DNA of 64,000 bases. Origin: Bolinopsis microptera. Taxonomy: Eukaryota; Ctenophora; Tentaculata; Lobata; Bolinopsidae. Location of the stretch: NCBI RefSeq assembly GCF_026151205.1, contig NC_087075.1:9105303-9169302 (forward strand), read 5' to 3'. Shown here in pieces: positions 19,348 to 30,790 of this stretch. The notes under the pieces are model-generated. The model did not search any database. It was not told the origin of the DNA and saw only the letters and a program-made list of their open reading frames with translations. Numbering within the stretch: the stretch's first letter is position 1; every line of letters begins with the position of its first letter. A program made the translations under genes and the position numbers.

Positions 19348-22300
19348 TGTTCTTCACCAAACTCAGATTTGACCGCGGTGTAGAATGACATCTTCGGCTG
19401 GTTGTGAAGATCCTTTTTCCAGTGGTTCACAAAGGTTTCGTGTATGTGCTCACGTGCTGCAAGAGCGGGGTGTAAGTTTGGTTTAGCGGAGGTGCTCATC
19501 TTGATGATAGTGGACCAAGTGTCATACCAGGTAAGGTTCAATTGTTTCTGCTCCTGAAATGTATGGTGCAGAAGTGTGTTCACGTTACCTACTACCGCTT
19601 GTGATGCTCTATAGAAGTAGGCAATACATTGAGGGAGGACGGTCACTGTCCAGGGGGTTCTTCCTGTGTCGCCGTAACAAAAGTTGTTATTTGCCTTTTT
19701 GTGGACACCCAATATCCATTTAAGAATTTTTAGGTAAGTAGTTTCAAGAGCATCTTTTGCTGCTGCTTTGGGGAGACTCACTTCTTGGTTTTTTGAGAGA
19801 ATGGCTTTCACGATGTTGGTTGATGGCAGCCAAACAGGGCATCCGTATGTAGCTGCTGGCTTGACTAAGCTATCGATGAGTTTTAGCATCGTGCTAGTGG
19901 AGAGTGCTCTCGTGTCAATAATTCGTCTCATAGAGAAGAACGAGCGTAGAGCTTTTTTCCTAAGCTCATCGATTGCTTGTTTGAAGGAACCGTTCAGAGA
20001 GAATTGGATTCCAAGGTAGCAGTATTTTCTTACTGGTGCGATGTCCAAGTTTCCTAGTTTAAAGCCGTAAGCACATTTGAGTATTCGTGAGCTTGTGTTA
20101 AATACCATCACACTGGTTTTGTTGATATTCACAGACAACTCCCACTTTACGGCATAGTCATGCAAGCAGTTCAGCAGTTTCTGTAAGCTGTCTGCATCCA
20201 GCGCTAAGAGGACCAGGTCATCTGCCTAAAGGAGGTGGCTTACTTTAACACCGTTTAGAAGAGGTACATCCAATTCCTCAATTTGTTCCAGCCTGATGGA
20301 GAGCTCGTGGATATAAAGTTTGAAGAGCTCAGGGGACATTGGATGCCCTTGTTCTGTACCGATCGTGACGTCAATGGCTGCGGAGAGCTTCGGGTTGAAG
20401 AGTTATTGTACATATGGCTGATGCATTCGAAGAGTTTGCCTGTTATGCCCATGTTGCCCAGCTTGAACTGGAGTGCTTCCATGCATACGCTATCGAAAGC
20501 CTTGCGGTAGTCGACAAAGCAGGCGAAAAGTCGCTTCTTCTCTTTCTTGGCGTATTTCTCAATGATTGTATTTAGGGTGAGTATGTGGTCATTACATTGG
20601 GCTCCACTCCTGAATCCAAGTTGATAGGGTCGGTCAGGACAGGCTCTTTCTCTGAATTCGATTAGCCGGTTGAGGAGTAGATTCGAAAAGAGTTTACCGA
20701 GACAGCTCCCAATTGTTATGGCCCGATAGTTATCAGGGTTTTGCCGGTCACCCTTCTTATGGAGGGGAGTTGTGATGGAGTTGTTCCAGGGGTAGGTTCC
20801 ATGCTGGAGGCAGGAGTTAAAGAGTTTTACCACGACGAGTTGGAGTTTCTCGTTGGAGTTTTTCAACATTTCGTTGGATATCAGATCATCGGACACACTC
20901 TTATTGTTTTTGAGTTTTTTAGTTGTATCTTTGATTTCCTGTAACGTGAAGTCGCGATTCAGTTCATTGACCAGTTCATTGGTGAGCTGCGAATTGTTGT
21001 ACAATGGAGTAGAGGTGACATCGTCCCTTGAGTGATCGTTCCTACCACACTTCCGGTTGTAGAGATCATTAAAGAATTTGTGGAAGAGGATGAGATCGTA
21101 AATGTCGAATGGTTCTTCATCTTTGTACTGGTCAGATAGCCGTTTGAGTGCTGCCCAGTTTACCTCTCCACATTCGTTTATCTTCTGGTTCATCTTATAC
21201 AGGATTTTCCCCTTTTTCATCCTCTTATAATAGCTCGGTATTCCTTTTTTCTGAGGAAGTGCTGGTCACGAAGGAAGTTGCTGTGTGGGTTACTGTTGGC
21301 ATTTCTGTCGGCTCTGTTGGCCACCCTTTTAGCATGTCTACAGCTTTGGTCAAACCACTTTTTCTTACTGGTGCGTTTGCCACTTTTGGTCGTAGTAACA
21401 AAATTCGCAAGATTGTGGTATGTTGCAACCACGTCTTCATTAAGCTGAGCAGCTACGTTTGCCGTGTTCACTGGTTGATCAAGGAGGCAGTCCATTTTGT
21501 CTTTGAATGACTGATCATTCTGTGCCAGCCGGAACTTAGTTGCTGTGTCTGCAGAGAGGTTCCCTGATAAGTTCCATTTGAAAGCTTTAGGTGCATCTTG
21601 GATATTTGGCGATTAGAAATCCGTCTTAAAGGGTTTGTCGATATTGACATTGACAGCGCTCTGTGATCGGAGTATTGAGAGATGCTCTCAATTTTCAGGT
21701 GGCGGACTCTGTCATGAAGACTCGTCGAGACGCAAATATAATCAACTGTGCTGACACCATGCCGCTGAATACAGGTGGGTTCACCGAATATGTCGCCGAG
21801 AGTTCTGCCATTTAGGATGACTAGGCCTGTCATCTAAAGGAGTTCGATGAAGGGTCGCCCATTCGTGTTTAGCTTTGGGTCTGAGTTATTGCGTTTAGCC
21901 AACTTTTTAAAGAAATGAGCGTCGAGCTCTGTATCCTTCATTAGACAATGATCCGACAACATGTCGTCCAGAGTGCCAGTTCTAGCATTGAAATCCCCGA
22001 GAAGAATGATATCCTCGTTCAGAGGAACTCCAGCCAGGAATTCTTGAAGATACTCTAGAGTTGACATACTGTCTTCAGTTTCCAGACCTTTTCTTCGCTT
22101 CTTGTAGGATCTATTTTTGGGTGAGTCATAGACATTGATAATATAGGTGATTCGGTCTAGGTCGAAGTAGTTAGCTTTAAGCTTAACTACAACGATATCT
22201 TCCGTGGAATTCATACGAACGTTGGTTACACCGGCTTTTAAGCTTTTGTGAACTCCGATACATACTCCACCTGAATTTGATCCCTTCCTGTTAGAGTTAA

Positions 22301-22526
22301 AGCAACAGTAGTTACTTAAGTTGATCTCCCCTTTTGTTTCTTGCAGAGCAAAAATATCGTGGGTGTCAAGTAGTTCACGAATTTCGGTTATATCAACCTT
22401 GGCTCCTTCAATTTTGTCCCGAGAGTGGTTGATATTCCAGCACAGAAACTTAAGGGAGTGGCGGGACCTCGTTGGTGTGGGTTTAGTCATTGCTAAACCT
22501 GTTGGTGCTGCGTCTTGTTTTATCAT
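19348..22526 (-). pseudogene. LINE-A ORF2 (endonuclease-RT), broken
   Basis: It starts with ATG at 22526. The endonuclease part has CWNINH, LQETKG, LLGDFNARTG (canonical Asp present) and YSDHRAL. The RT part has NNKSVSDDLI, NYRAITIG, FVDYRKAFDSV and GTEQGHP in a shifted frame. Lesions: in-frame stop at about 21834-21836, frameshifts near 21490, 21222 and 20403, and a TAG at 20226-20228 replacing the Trp of the WADD box. Downstream YAVKWELSVNINKTSVMVFN continues the thumb region. The copy cannot make a full protein. Confidence 0.88.
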
Positions 22527-23127
22527 TGTCGTGGTAGCTTATTCGGGGGAGTCGCAGGGTCTTCCTCAGACCCTCCTGGAGGCGAAGCCAAAGCATCTTT
22601 TGACCTCTCTGCCTTAGCTCGAATCCAGTGTTGCGAACTAATAAGAATTTTGATCGCCAATTTTATCGTTTGAAATGGTGAAGATCCTATCTTTGACATC
22701 CGGCCTGTGTTTGTGGAGCCAGCTAACATGGTTTCTAGTCTCCTCATTGACGACTTGTATTCTTTCATTGATGCTAGAGTTGTTGGAGGAGGGTATCAGC
22801 GCTGAAAAGCATATTTGAGCCTTTGTGGTGTTCAGTAGAGTTCCTTCACATTGCTTACAAGACTTGATTTCTTTTTAAGGAAATCATTGCTCCCTGTGTG
22901 AATGTAAATGCACTCAGGTCTTAGTCGTTTTATAGTGTTGTTGAGCTTCTTTGATTTGTTCAGCATATCTGAGTAACTATTTGCTTTATAGCAGTGAACA
23001 TTGAACTGACTGTTAAAGCGCCTCGGGTCAAACTCGTCAAAGCTCTCATCATGGATGAGAAGAACTGTGTGACGCCTTTATCTAACCTAAGCTTCAGCGG
23101 CAGAGTTTGTTTCACTAGAACCCCGAT

Positions 23128-23190
<63 letters not shown>

Positions 23191-24329
23191 GTATGTTTTA
23201 TTCGGCTTCCGAGGTCATATTGGCGGCTTCTACTGTTGAAGTTCTCCCGACTTCGCCTCATTTCGCTAGAGGGTCGATTGCCTCTAGAGCCCCTTTAATT
23301 GTGATTTTTCATGTTCTGCTTGTTTGCCACTGTGAATGGTGTCTTGTTGCTTTGATCAACCCTCTCTGCCCAGGACATCTCTGCTTGCTTAAGCTCGCTT
23401 TCACCTGAACGTGCTGTGGCATCGCTGGAGCTGTTACGGTGTACTCTGGATTTTTTGCGATTGAGTGTTGGCTTGGAGTTCCCTGTGGAAGGACTATCGA
23501 GTGCCGCTGGTATATTATTCGCTGCGGGTTGTTCAGCAGCGTTTAGAGCTTGTATCGTGTCCTCTAAGTTGATCTCCAGGGTTTCAATTCTGAAACTGTT
23601 CGATGCGCTTGTGGTTTCAATTGCCTCGACGATGGGGCGAAGCTCGTGTTTAAGTTCTTGGGTTGAGGCATGTGATTGATTGAGTGCAGACTTGAAAATT
23701 CCTTTCGTGGCTTTCGTCAAGTTTTCTTGGCCGATCTTGAGGGTCTCGATCCTCTGTTTGTTAGCGGAATTGGCAGATGACAATACTTTCAGAGTCGTAC
23801 TTTGTATCATGTTTAGTTCGTCCGAGAACTGAGCTTTGAAGTTGATCAGACTCTCGAGAATTAAGTTCTGCTCGTCTACTGCTGATCTAAGTTGGTCGAG
23901 GTCAGCCCGAATTCCATTAAGCTTGGTCTCTATTGGGCCAACTTTATTTTTAAAGATGGATGACACACTTTTTTCAGATGTGGTTGGGGATGATAGGATG
24001 AGGTCAGAGAATGCTTTTTGTTGAAGCATCTCTTCTTTGAGTTCGAGAAGACTGTCTTGAAGTACAGACATCGAATGTTTCAGGTCTGAGCAGTTATTGC
24101 AACCGTTCAGGGTCAAGTGATCCTCAGGGTTATCATCACGAGTTGGTTGGTTTTCATCGCTGGCTTCCGTAGTTAGCTCATTGGTGATAATCCTAGCATC
24201 ATGTGTAACAGAGGCATCAGAAGTATTTCGGTGAGATTTCTGAGTGTCACCTGAGATGGATAAGCTTTGATCATCGGTGCGTTTCCCCCTCTTTTTCTTT
24301 TTGTTGCTCTTCCCCTTTTTCTTTTTCAA
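22527..24329 (-). pseudogene. LINE-A ORF C (coiled coil plus SGNH-like domain), broken
   Basis: It begins with a very basic stretch (MKKKKGKSNKKKKRGKR), then CNNCSDLKHSMSVLQDSLLE, matching the plus copy. The first 344 codons are open to 23295. After a 59-base G homopolymer the SGNH-like domain follows in pieces: LLIHDESFDEF (block I, Ser present), YIHTGSNDF (block III, Gly-x-Asn-Asp present), and FELRQRGQKMLWLRL, where His of block V is Glu. Stops and shifts occur near 22830 and 22650. The nucleophile and Asn are retained, unlike the plus copy. Confidence 0.7.
23129..23187 (+). repeat. G homopolymer, about 59 bases
   Basis: Uninterrupted G run within the ORF C region of the minus LINE. It interrupts the reading frame. 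Such a run may be a true mononucleotide repeat or an assembly artefact; its length is uncertain. Confidence 0.9.
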
Positions 24330-24489
24330 AATTTTAGGGCATTGTTGTGCCTGGGGTGTTAAGAAATCAAATTTTGTGTCGGAGCTGCCGGATAACGGTC
24401 CACCAGGGGTTATGTAATCGCCCGGGTCGTGGGGACTTGGCTCGCTATCAAAATGTTATTCTGCGACTGTATGACATTAACACAAATCG

Positions 24490-24770
24490 AGTTTCAAGGT
24501 GCTTCCTCATTTGGACTATCAAACACTAGCCTAGTAATTTCGCTGCTTACGTGTCGGTTTGTGCAGAACGTAACCAGGTCAGTTTTCCTTTCCCTGGCTG
24601 AATTGCTCAGTGGGAGGCTGTTTGCTAGGAGCTCAAATTTGATCACGGTGTCTTCCAGTTTGTTTATAAGGTGTGTGACTAGTTTTGCGGTTTCCTTAGA
24701 ACCAGTGGTCTCACAGGTTTCGAGAAGGTCACAGAGCTTCTTTTTGTTGGCGGTGACATTATTGGAGCAT
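24490..24770 (-). pseudogene. LINE-A ORF B relative
   Basis: Open frame with no ATG, directly after two stop codons (TAA TAA) that end ORF A in the same frame. It contains KKKLCDLLETCETTGSKETA and ends with NEEAP. It aligns loosely with plus-copy ORF B around AIKKWLKFCNLKSQ. The function is unknown. Its presence in the same place in both copies argues that ORF B is a genuine part of the family. Confidence 0.45.
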
Positions 24771-24772
24771 TA

Positions 24773-25470
24773 TTAGTGTTTGATGAAAGAAGGGTCAGGA
24801 GGAGGTGGAACGCTGTTTGAGATATGGTGAGCTGTTTCCTTGGTAAACGCAGGTAGACTGACGGCTGTTTCTTTAGCTGATGCTGGTGTGGTTACGTCGG
24901 CAGCAGGAGGCTCAGTTTCGTCCGGTTGCGATTCCGTTGCTTGTAGAGTTTCTGGTTCATCAATAGCTTCTACTACGTTTTCGACATACGGGATGATCAG
25001 GACTTGTTCGTCACCGCCCTCATTTTTCTTTAGCTCAGGAGAGAAATAACAGTGTAGATGTTTGATGGAATCTGGGAATAGAGTAACGAGGCTAAAGTTA
25101 CCTAGACTGACATCACAGACTTCGGTGTCTTCTACGGCTGGGTTAAACCTAAGAGGGGTGATACTGAGGTCTCTAGGTTTTCCTATATGTAGAATTACAA
25201 GAGGCATATTGTCATCTTTATGGGTGTTCTTCAGAGGCATTCTGGAGGTCCTGTCAAATGAATATATAATTCTGAGCCCGTTGAACAGGGTATTTTTGTT
25301 TGTTAGAGCTCCAACGCGGTTATTTATGGTTGCGAGCAAGGTTTTAAGGGAGTTTTTGTCCTCAGGGTGTCCAGGACCAGTCCTGGCAGGACTGGGTGTA
25401 TTTGGCGGTAGACCTGAAGTAAGATCATTGCACAATGCTTTTACAACTCTGGGCGCCAGAACAATTCGGT
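24773..25470 (-). pseudogene. LINE-A ORF A, possible 2OG-oxygenase-like domain
   Basis: The open frame with first ATG at 25435 runs 220 codons, and homology continues a little upstream (RVVKALCND). The core LFNGLRIIYSF ... PLVILHIGKPRDLSI ... VSLGNFSLVTLF ... KHLHCYFSPE has the strand order of an AlkB-like double-stranded beta-helix, including a His near the place of the last iron ligand. The first HxD pair is not evident. The tail is proline- and acid-rich. Domain identity is an inference. Confidence 0.45.
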
Positions 25471-26390
25471 GCAGCTTGATTTGGCTTGACCCGGCGTGAT
25501 TTCTGGTGAAACTTCACGAAGGGCAACTTTGATTTCTGACTGCACGGAATCAATTGAGATTTCGGAACCTTCACTCAGTTCAAAGGAATGACCGTCACAT
25601 TTATGGAGGCCTTGGCCCTGGATCTGATACCTTTCGTACTGAAGTAACCTCCCATCGGTGTTGCTCGCTTTCAAGGATGCTACATCACCTTCCGATATGT
25701 GACGTGTTCTATTCTGGGCTTTTATGTCCTCATCGGTGACCTTCGGCGCGGCCGCAGTGATACGGTTCGAGAAGGAGTGTCTCCTGGTACGATGCTTCTC
25801 CTGTATTAGCTGGCGCGGGGACAGCGATGGTGTGTGCAGCAGTGTTTTTAGTGTCTGCTGCATGCCTCTCGATTTGATTCGGGGCACTGGAGTGATTATT
25901 GGGTCGCCGAATCCAGTGAAGTAGGCGTCCTTGGAGGGTTCTGAGCCTTTGGGTGTTGCAAGGTTGTCAGAGTGCCGATCATACGTAGAGTTGTTAAGTT
26001 TATTCTCCTTCGGTGAGTGGACTGTTATTTCTGGGATCTGAGTTGTCATTTTGGTGTTAAGTGGTGATGGGGACAGGTCGAGATTGTTGTTTGTCATAGG
26101 CGTGCCTAAGCCTTGACTGGGGCAAACTCTGTTGTCCTCATTGATGGTGCCGTTGGGGTTTGGACCCACAATCCAGCTTCTTGCGAATGATCCAATTATC
26201 CCAAAAAAGGATGTTTCTGACATCATGCTGGTGTTAGGCTTGTCAGTAACAACTTGGGTTGCGTTAAGCTCATCGTTACCCTTGATTTCAATCCTACAGG
26301 GAAGACTGGCCCGCTTCTTTTGTTTGGCTGTCTTACTATCTAACGTTGGCTCTTTGCTGTCAAGTTCACAGTACTTACTTGTACTTGATT
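25441..26390 (-). CDS. LINE-A ORF A0
   Basis: Open frame of about 315 codons without a clear start. The first ATG is at 26226, but the frame is open to about 26390 where it meets LINE-B. It is low-complexity, rich in Ser/Thr/Pro/Asn with basic patches (EKHRTRRHSFSNR). No known domain is recognised. It ends at 25441, and the family homology continues in the -1 frame, as in the plus copy. Confidence 0.5.
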
Positions 26391-26398
26391 AGGTCTCC

Positions 26399-26788
26399 TC
26401 AATCATTCGAGTGGCCTGCACCAATGAACTCCCGTTTGTGACGTATCATCTCCCTCCAAAGTTTTCGGTCACTAGCCATCTCGCTCGCTCCTTCTAGGTC
26501 TATGTCAGTGTTTCCTGTAAACGCTGCAGCATCTTCCAGCAAACATTTCATCCAGTTCTTTCTTGGACGGCCCCTAGATCTTCTCCCATGCGCAGGGGTC
26601 CAGTTAAGCAGGTACTTAGGAAGCCTAGTGTCTGGCATTCTGGTGACATGGCCAAACCAACGCAGGCGGTTTGCTCCTATGAACGTCTCTACTGGATTTA
26701 TCTTTGCACGCTCTAGCACTTCAGTGTTTCTAACCCGATTGAGCCATCTTATCCTAAGTATTCTCCTCAAGCAACGCTGATGTAACAC
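26399..26788 (-). pseudogene. LINE-B ORF2 C-terminal tail
   Basis: About 129 codons: HQRCLRRILRIRW, NRLRWFGHVTRMPD, GRRSRGRPRKNWM and an Arg/Lys-rich end. It should follow the RT thumb, but the expected bridging segment (the usual YGAE-W region) is missing between this piece and 26790, indicating an internal deletion of a few dozen codons plus a frame change. Confidence 0.8.
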
Positions 26789-26789
26789 C

Positions 26790-27905
26790 TCAAAGCGATG
26801 TAGCTGCTTTGTTGCGGTTTTTCCATATATTACTCAGTTGATTGAAGGCTCCGAGAGCTTTCTGAATCCTAGCTGACAGCTCACGGTCGATAGTACCGTC
26901 GCTGGAAATAATTGTACCTAAGTACGTAAAGTCACTAACTTGCTGCACTGGCGTGTCTTCAACAGTGATGTTCACTGTGGCTTCTTTCGTGTATGGCCGT
27001 TGAGAGGTTGCTTTACCAATGACCATAGCCTCAGTCTTTTTACCATTGATTCTGAGACCTCCCTGGGCACCATACATACACAAAAGGTCAGTTGTTTCTT
27101 GAAGACCTTCCTCGCTGTTATCCAGTACAGCCATGTCATCTGCATAGTCTGTATCTAACACAGTGATATCATCAACAAGCGGACTGATAGATCTTTGAAG
27201 CACCGCTCCGTGGGACACCACTTTGTTGCTTTCTGTTCTCTCAGCAGCCACATTGAGGCAGACATTAAAAAGTGGGGGACCCTGAATGTATCCTTGGCCA
27301 CTGCCTGAACTTACTTCAAACCATTCTGATAGTTCACCATTGTGTCTAACAGCACTGACAGTTCCATTAAAGAATGCCTGTATTATTCGAATGTATTTAC
27401 ATGGCAGGCCATAATGACTGAAAGCTTTCCAAATATAATTCCTGTCGATAGAATCAAAAGCTGACTTAAAATCCACAAAATTTACATACAGGGGGAGATT
27501 ATATTCAATGCAGTTATGTATAATAGTGCGGAGTGAATAAATCTGATCAATGCATGATCTGTTCTTTCTAAACCCACACTGATTGTCTCGTAGCAAACTT
27601 TCTAAACCGTCACTCATGCGTTGTAATATGATGATTTGATACAGTTTCGATGCTGTAGATCTTAAAGTGATCCCCCTATTATTGGAGCAATGAGAGGTAT
27701 CACCCTTCTTTGGTACAATTATCACGATGCCTTTCAACCAGTCGTCAGTCACTGCTTCTGAATTCCAAACTTTAGAGAACAATTTCTCCATCCTATCCAC
27801 AAGACCACTTGCCCCATACTTTAACTGCTCATTAGAGATTTCGTCAATCCCAGCACTTTTGTGGTTCTTCAATTTTTTGAGACAGTTTAAAATCTCAAGT
27901 CTAGT
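26790..27905 (-). pseudogene. LINE-B reverse transcriptase domain
   Basis: Open for about 370 codons. Motifs in order: NHKSAGIDEISNEQLKYG, IVIIVPKKGD, NNRGITLRSTASKLY, GFRKNRSCIDQI, VDFKSAFDSIDR, GSGQGYIQGPPLFN, DTDYADDMAVLDN (active site intact), LRINGKKTEAMVIGK and FTYLGTIISSDG. The link to the upstream linker ORF is broken by one extra base in a C run (five G on the plus strand at about 27905). It copies LINE RNA at the target in intact relatives. Confidence 0.88.
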
Positions 27906-28741
27906 GGGGGACCATCACCATCACCAAGATACGGAAAGCATGGAACCACTTCAAGATGGTCCAGGTCAGACAGATCCGCATTTGTGGGAGGAGGGTTTAA
28001 TAGCTCCGAAAAATGTTCTCCCCATCTCTCTCTCTGAGCAGAGGGATCAGCAATCAACTTCCCGGATTTGTCTCTTACAGCAGTTGATTTTCGATTCTTC
28101 TTACCGGACAGTGTTTTTATCCGTTGCCAGACTTCCCTTTGCCGGCCATGGACAGCAGCTGTTTCCAGATCTGCTGCAACTCTAAGAGCCCAATTCTCGT
28201 CGTCTTTCCTGCAGCTCTTTTTGACAAGTTTGTTGGCCCGAGAATACTCGCTCCTATTGTTTTTGTCACTAGGCGCCATCTGTTTAATATTACTGCGTTC
28301 TGCAATAAGGCTTTTTGTCTCCTGAGACAAATGCTGCTGCTTTCTGCGCCGGGGGCGCTCACCCAGTACCTCCATAGACACTTCTTTAATAGTATCCTTA
28401 ACTAATGTCCATTCTCCATCAAGATTCTCCTCCATTGGTAGGCAGCTAAAACGATTTTGAAGTTCACAGCGGCTAGGAATTTTGTTTCTGGATCTGGATG
28501 GGTCCTCATCGTCCTCTTCATCGTCACCATTGATGTTGGATATCCTGTAGGGATGGTGACGGTTTGCTAGGGGTTTCCTCCCATGTATCTTGGACCTTTG
28601 AGAGCCGGTTGAACTGGTCGAATCAGATGACCGCTGTCTCCCAGCACCACCCGAGGTCTCTTCACCGTCTTGTGGGTGACAAGTGTTGGCAAGTGATGAG
28701 GGAGGCATGTGCTGCCGGGTACGAACTCTGCTCTCATCCAA
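27906..28741 (-). pseudogene. LINE-B linker between endonuclease and RT
   Basis: Its C-terminal half contains ELQNRFSCLPMEE, DGEWTLVKDTIKEVSMEVLG and WQRIKTLSGKKNRKS...RWGEHFSELLN, the usual connector before RT in such elements. The N-terminal 95 residues, rich in Ser/Gly/Asp (DDEEDDEDPSRSR), have no endonuclease motifs, so the upstream end is truncated or rearranged. Confidence 0.65.
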
Positions 28742-28779
28742 TGTATAGAAATGTGATGTACGTGTATATATCCAGTATC

Positions 28780-29230
28780 CACCAGCGGGCTATATTTTGT
28801 CTTCTGACCTCTCGCAGCCCGATGTAACAAGACACAGTGCGCGTCCAGCCCGCTTAAAATACAGCACGCGAGCAGACGACACTTAACGTGACAAGTAATA
28901 ATACAGCCCGGAGCACTTTCACTTTCAAACAAATTTTTGGGGCCTAAACTATTAAACTTTAACTATTACAAGACACGTACACCATATTTATGTCACTGAC
29001 ACTACATCTTAATGGTTCCCACGGCTCAAGGAATGCACTACCTATATCACTTATCGGCCTCAGTCCCTATACCACGCAGTGCAATATGATTGGCTGACAT
29101 TGAACACGTGACGTGTTACCATGGTTGCAACAATTAGTGGCGACTTTAAGTCTAGAGTTGATGTTTATACAGTATACACCATACACGCTCCATTGTTTAT
29201 TTCAACTGATTTACATTTCCATAATTGCTC
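28780..29230. repeat. diverged half of the foldback family
   Basis: The CCACCAGCGGGCTATAT start and blocks such as GATTGGCTGACATTGAACAC, GACGTGTTACCATGGTTGCA and CTCCATTGTTTATTT match the right arm of the palindrome (36.48-37.03 kb) in the same order with many substitutions. Only one arm is present. Confidence 0.7.
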
Positions 29231-29375
29231 AATACAAGCTATTTCGAGTAATAATTCTTAAACTTTTAGGCCGGAATTTTACGTGTAATTCTATTGTGTT
29301 CCCGAAAGAAATTTTGCCCTGTTTTTTGTTTTGAAACTATACCGTCTACCACTAATATTGATGTTATGAATTTGA

Positions 29376-29585
29376 TCATTTACTCAACGTAAAATATATA
29401 TATATATATATACTACTTTGAATTATAGAATTATTGATACCCCTCACTTTCTGAGGAAGATTGATAACCTGAACGAGTCTAGCATATTGTTGGGAAAGGA
29501 GGTTATGGACACGTTCATTGAAGTTTGAGGAAATTGGTAAATTTCTAAAACAGCGTTTTTGACGATAGTGGTTTAATTTTAACAT
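29376..29585 (-). pseudogene. inverted fragment of Penelope-like N-terminal coding sequence
   Basis: The minus-strand reading includes LPISSNFNERVHNLLSQQYA. The same LPISSNFNERVH phrase occurs on the plus strand at 32288-32323, in frame with the Penelope-like RT. A third, mutated copy lies at about 30180-30220 on the minus strand. It suggests an inverted partner copy or pseudo-LTR arrangement. Confidence 0.5.
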
Positions 29586-29599
29586 ATATTAATCTAGCG

Positions 29600-30790
29600 T
29601 GTTCATAAGTTCTGAACATTAGCCACGTGACCCATACTTCCATATGCACTGCTCAAAAATAAAATGTATTGCTTTTAGGCACTATTATGTAAAAAATGTC
29701 ACATTTTTGTGACATTGTTTACCATAGCTGCCCAATTAGCATTTTTTGGTCTAAAATATAGTAAATTAGGTCAATCTAACAATTATGATACAATGTAGGC
29801 CTAAAGGGCAGTGATCGAACGGCTTTAAGGCAACATTTCGTAAACTTTGTCACACTCAGAATACGAGACCTCTTTTCTACTGTGAGGTGTCCTCAAAACC
29901 CTTTCAACTCATTATTTGATAGTTCTTCTGCCAATCATAGCCCTAAAATATGTTGTTTTGAAAAGTTAACAAATACATGCACTTGGCTATTGGGAAATGA
30001 TGTAAATTCTGTCACATTATATGGAATTTGAAATTCTGGGTGAATTTCCGAAATCAATTATATCTGATTTTGGTTTGGAAGGCGGGAAAACTCTATATAA
30101 GGACGATACACGGATACAGTTGATTGAAGTATAGGGCAGTTGATGTAAACATCGTCACAAAATGATACGAAATCGTAAATGGACACATTCATGTTGAAGT
30201 TTAAGGATATTGGTATACCAAAAAAATAGCGTGTTCAGAAGTTCTGGACATTAGCCACGTGACCCATACTTCCATATACACGGCTCAGAAATACAATTTA
30301 TTGTTTTTAGGCACTATAATGTAAAAAATGTCACATTTTTGTTACTGTGTTAACCATAGCTGCCCAATTAGCATTTTTTGGTTTAAAATATAGTAGATTA
30401 GGTCATTCTAACAATTATGATACAACATTTGGCTAAAGGGCAGGGATCGAACGGTTTTAAGGCAATATTTCGTAAACTTTGTCACACTCAGAATACGATA
30501 CCTCTTTTATACTGTGAGGTGTCCTCAAAACCCTTTCAACTCTTTATTTGATGGTTCTTCTACCAATCATAGCCCTAAAATATGTTGTTTTGAAAAGTTA
30601 GCAAATACATGCACTTATTGGGAAATGATGTAAATTCTGTCACATTATATGGAATTTAAAATTTTGGGTGAATTGCCGAAATCATTTATATCTGATTTAG
30701 GTTTGGAAGGCGGGAAAACTCTATATAAGGACGATGCACGGATAGAGCTGATTCAAGTTAAGGGCAGTTGATGTAAAAATTGTCACAATA
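29600..30790 (+). repeat. tandem duplication, about 629-bp period
   Basis: The text starting with AGTTCTGAACATTAGCCACG at about 29609 recurs from about 30238 (AGTTCTGGACATTAGCCACG) and the two copies run in parallel, including AGGTGTCCTCAAAACCCTTT and GGCGGGAAAACTCTATATAA. No gene is seen. Confidence 0.85.

Larger units (their letters stand above)
17570..26392 (-). mobile_element. LINE-A, minus-strand copy (older, broken, nested insertion)
   Basis: It has the same ORF order as the copy at 1-8 kb: A0, A, B, C, ORF2, read on the minus strand from 26.39 kb. It extends further 5' than the plus copy. Protein identity to the plus copy is moderate, so the two are different subfamilies. Frameshifts and stops show it is dead. 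A 1,262-bp DNA transposon sits inside ORF2 at 18082-19343. The 5' end abuts the 3' end of LINE-B at about 26390. Confidence 0.85.
26375..28741 (-). mobile_element. LINE-B, truncated and decayed non-LTR retrotransposon
   Basis: It encodes a linker, an RT and a C-terminal tail in pieces, without an endonuclease domain, so it is 5'-truncated or rearranged. The C-terminal phrase RLRWFGHVTRMPDTRLPK is characteristic of a large set of invertebrate LINEs of RTE-like or related clades; the exact clade is not assigned. Its 3' end at about 26390 directly meets the 5' end of LINE-A. Confidence 0.8.

Noticed and set aside
22994-23191. ORF ending in poly-glycine
   Set aside because: Read-through of the G homopolymer, antisense to a LINE relic.
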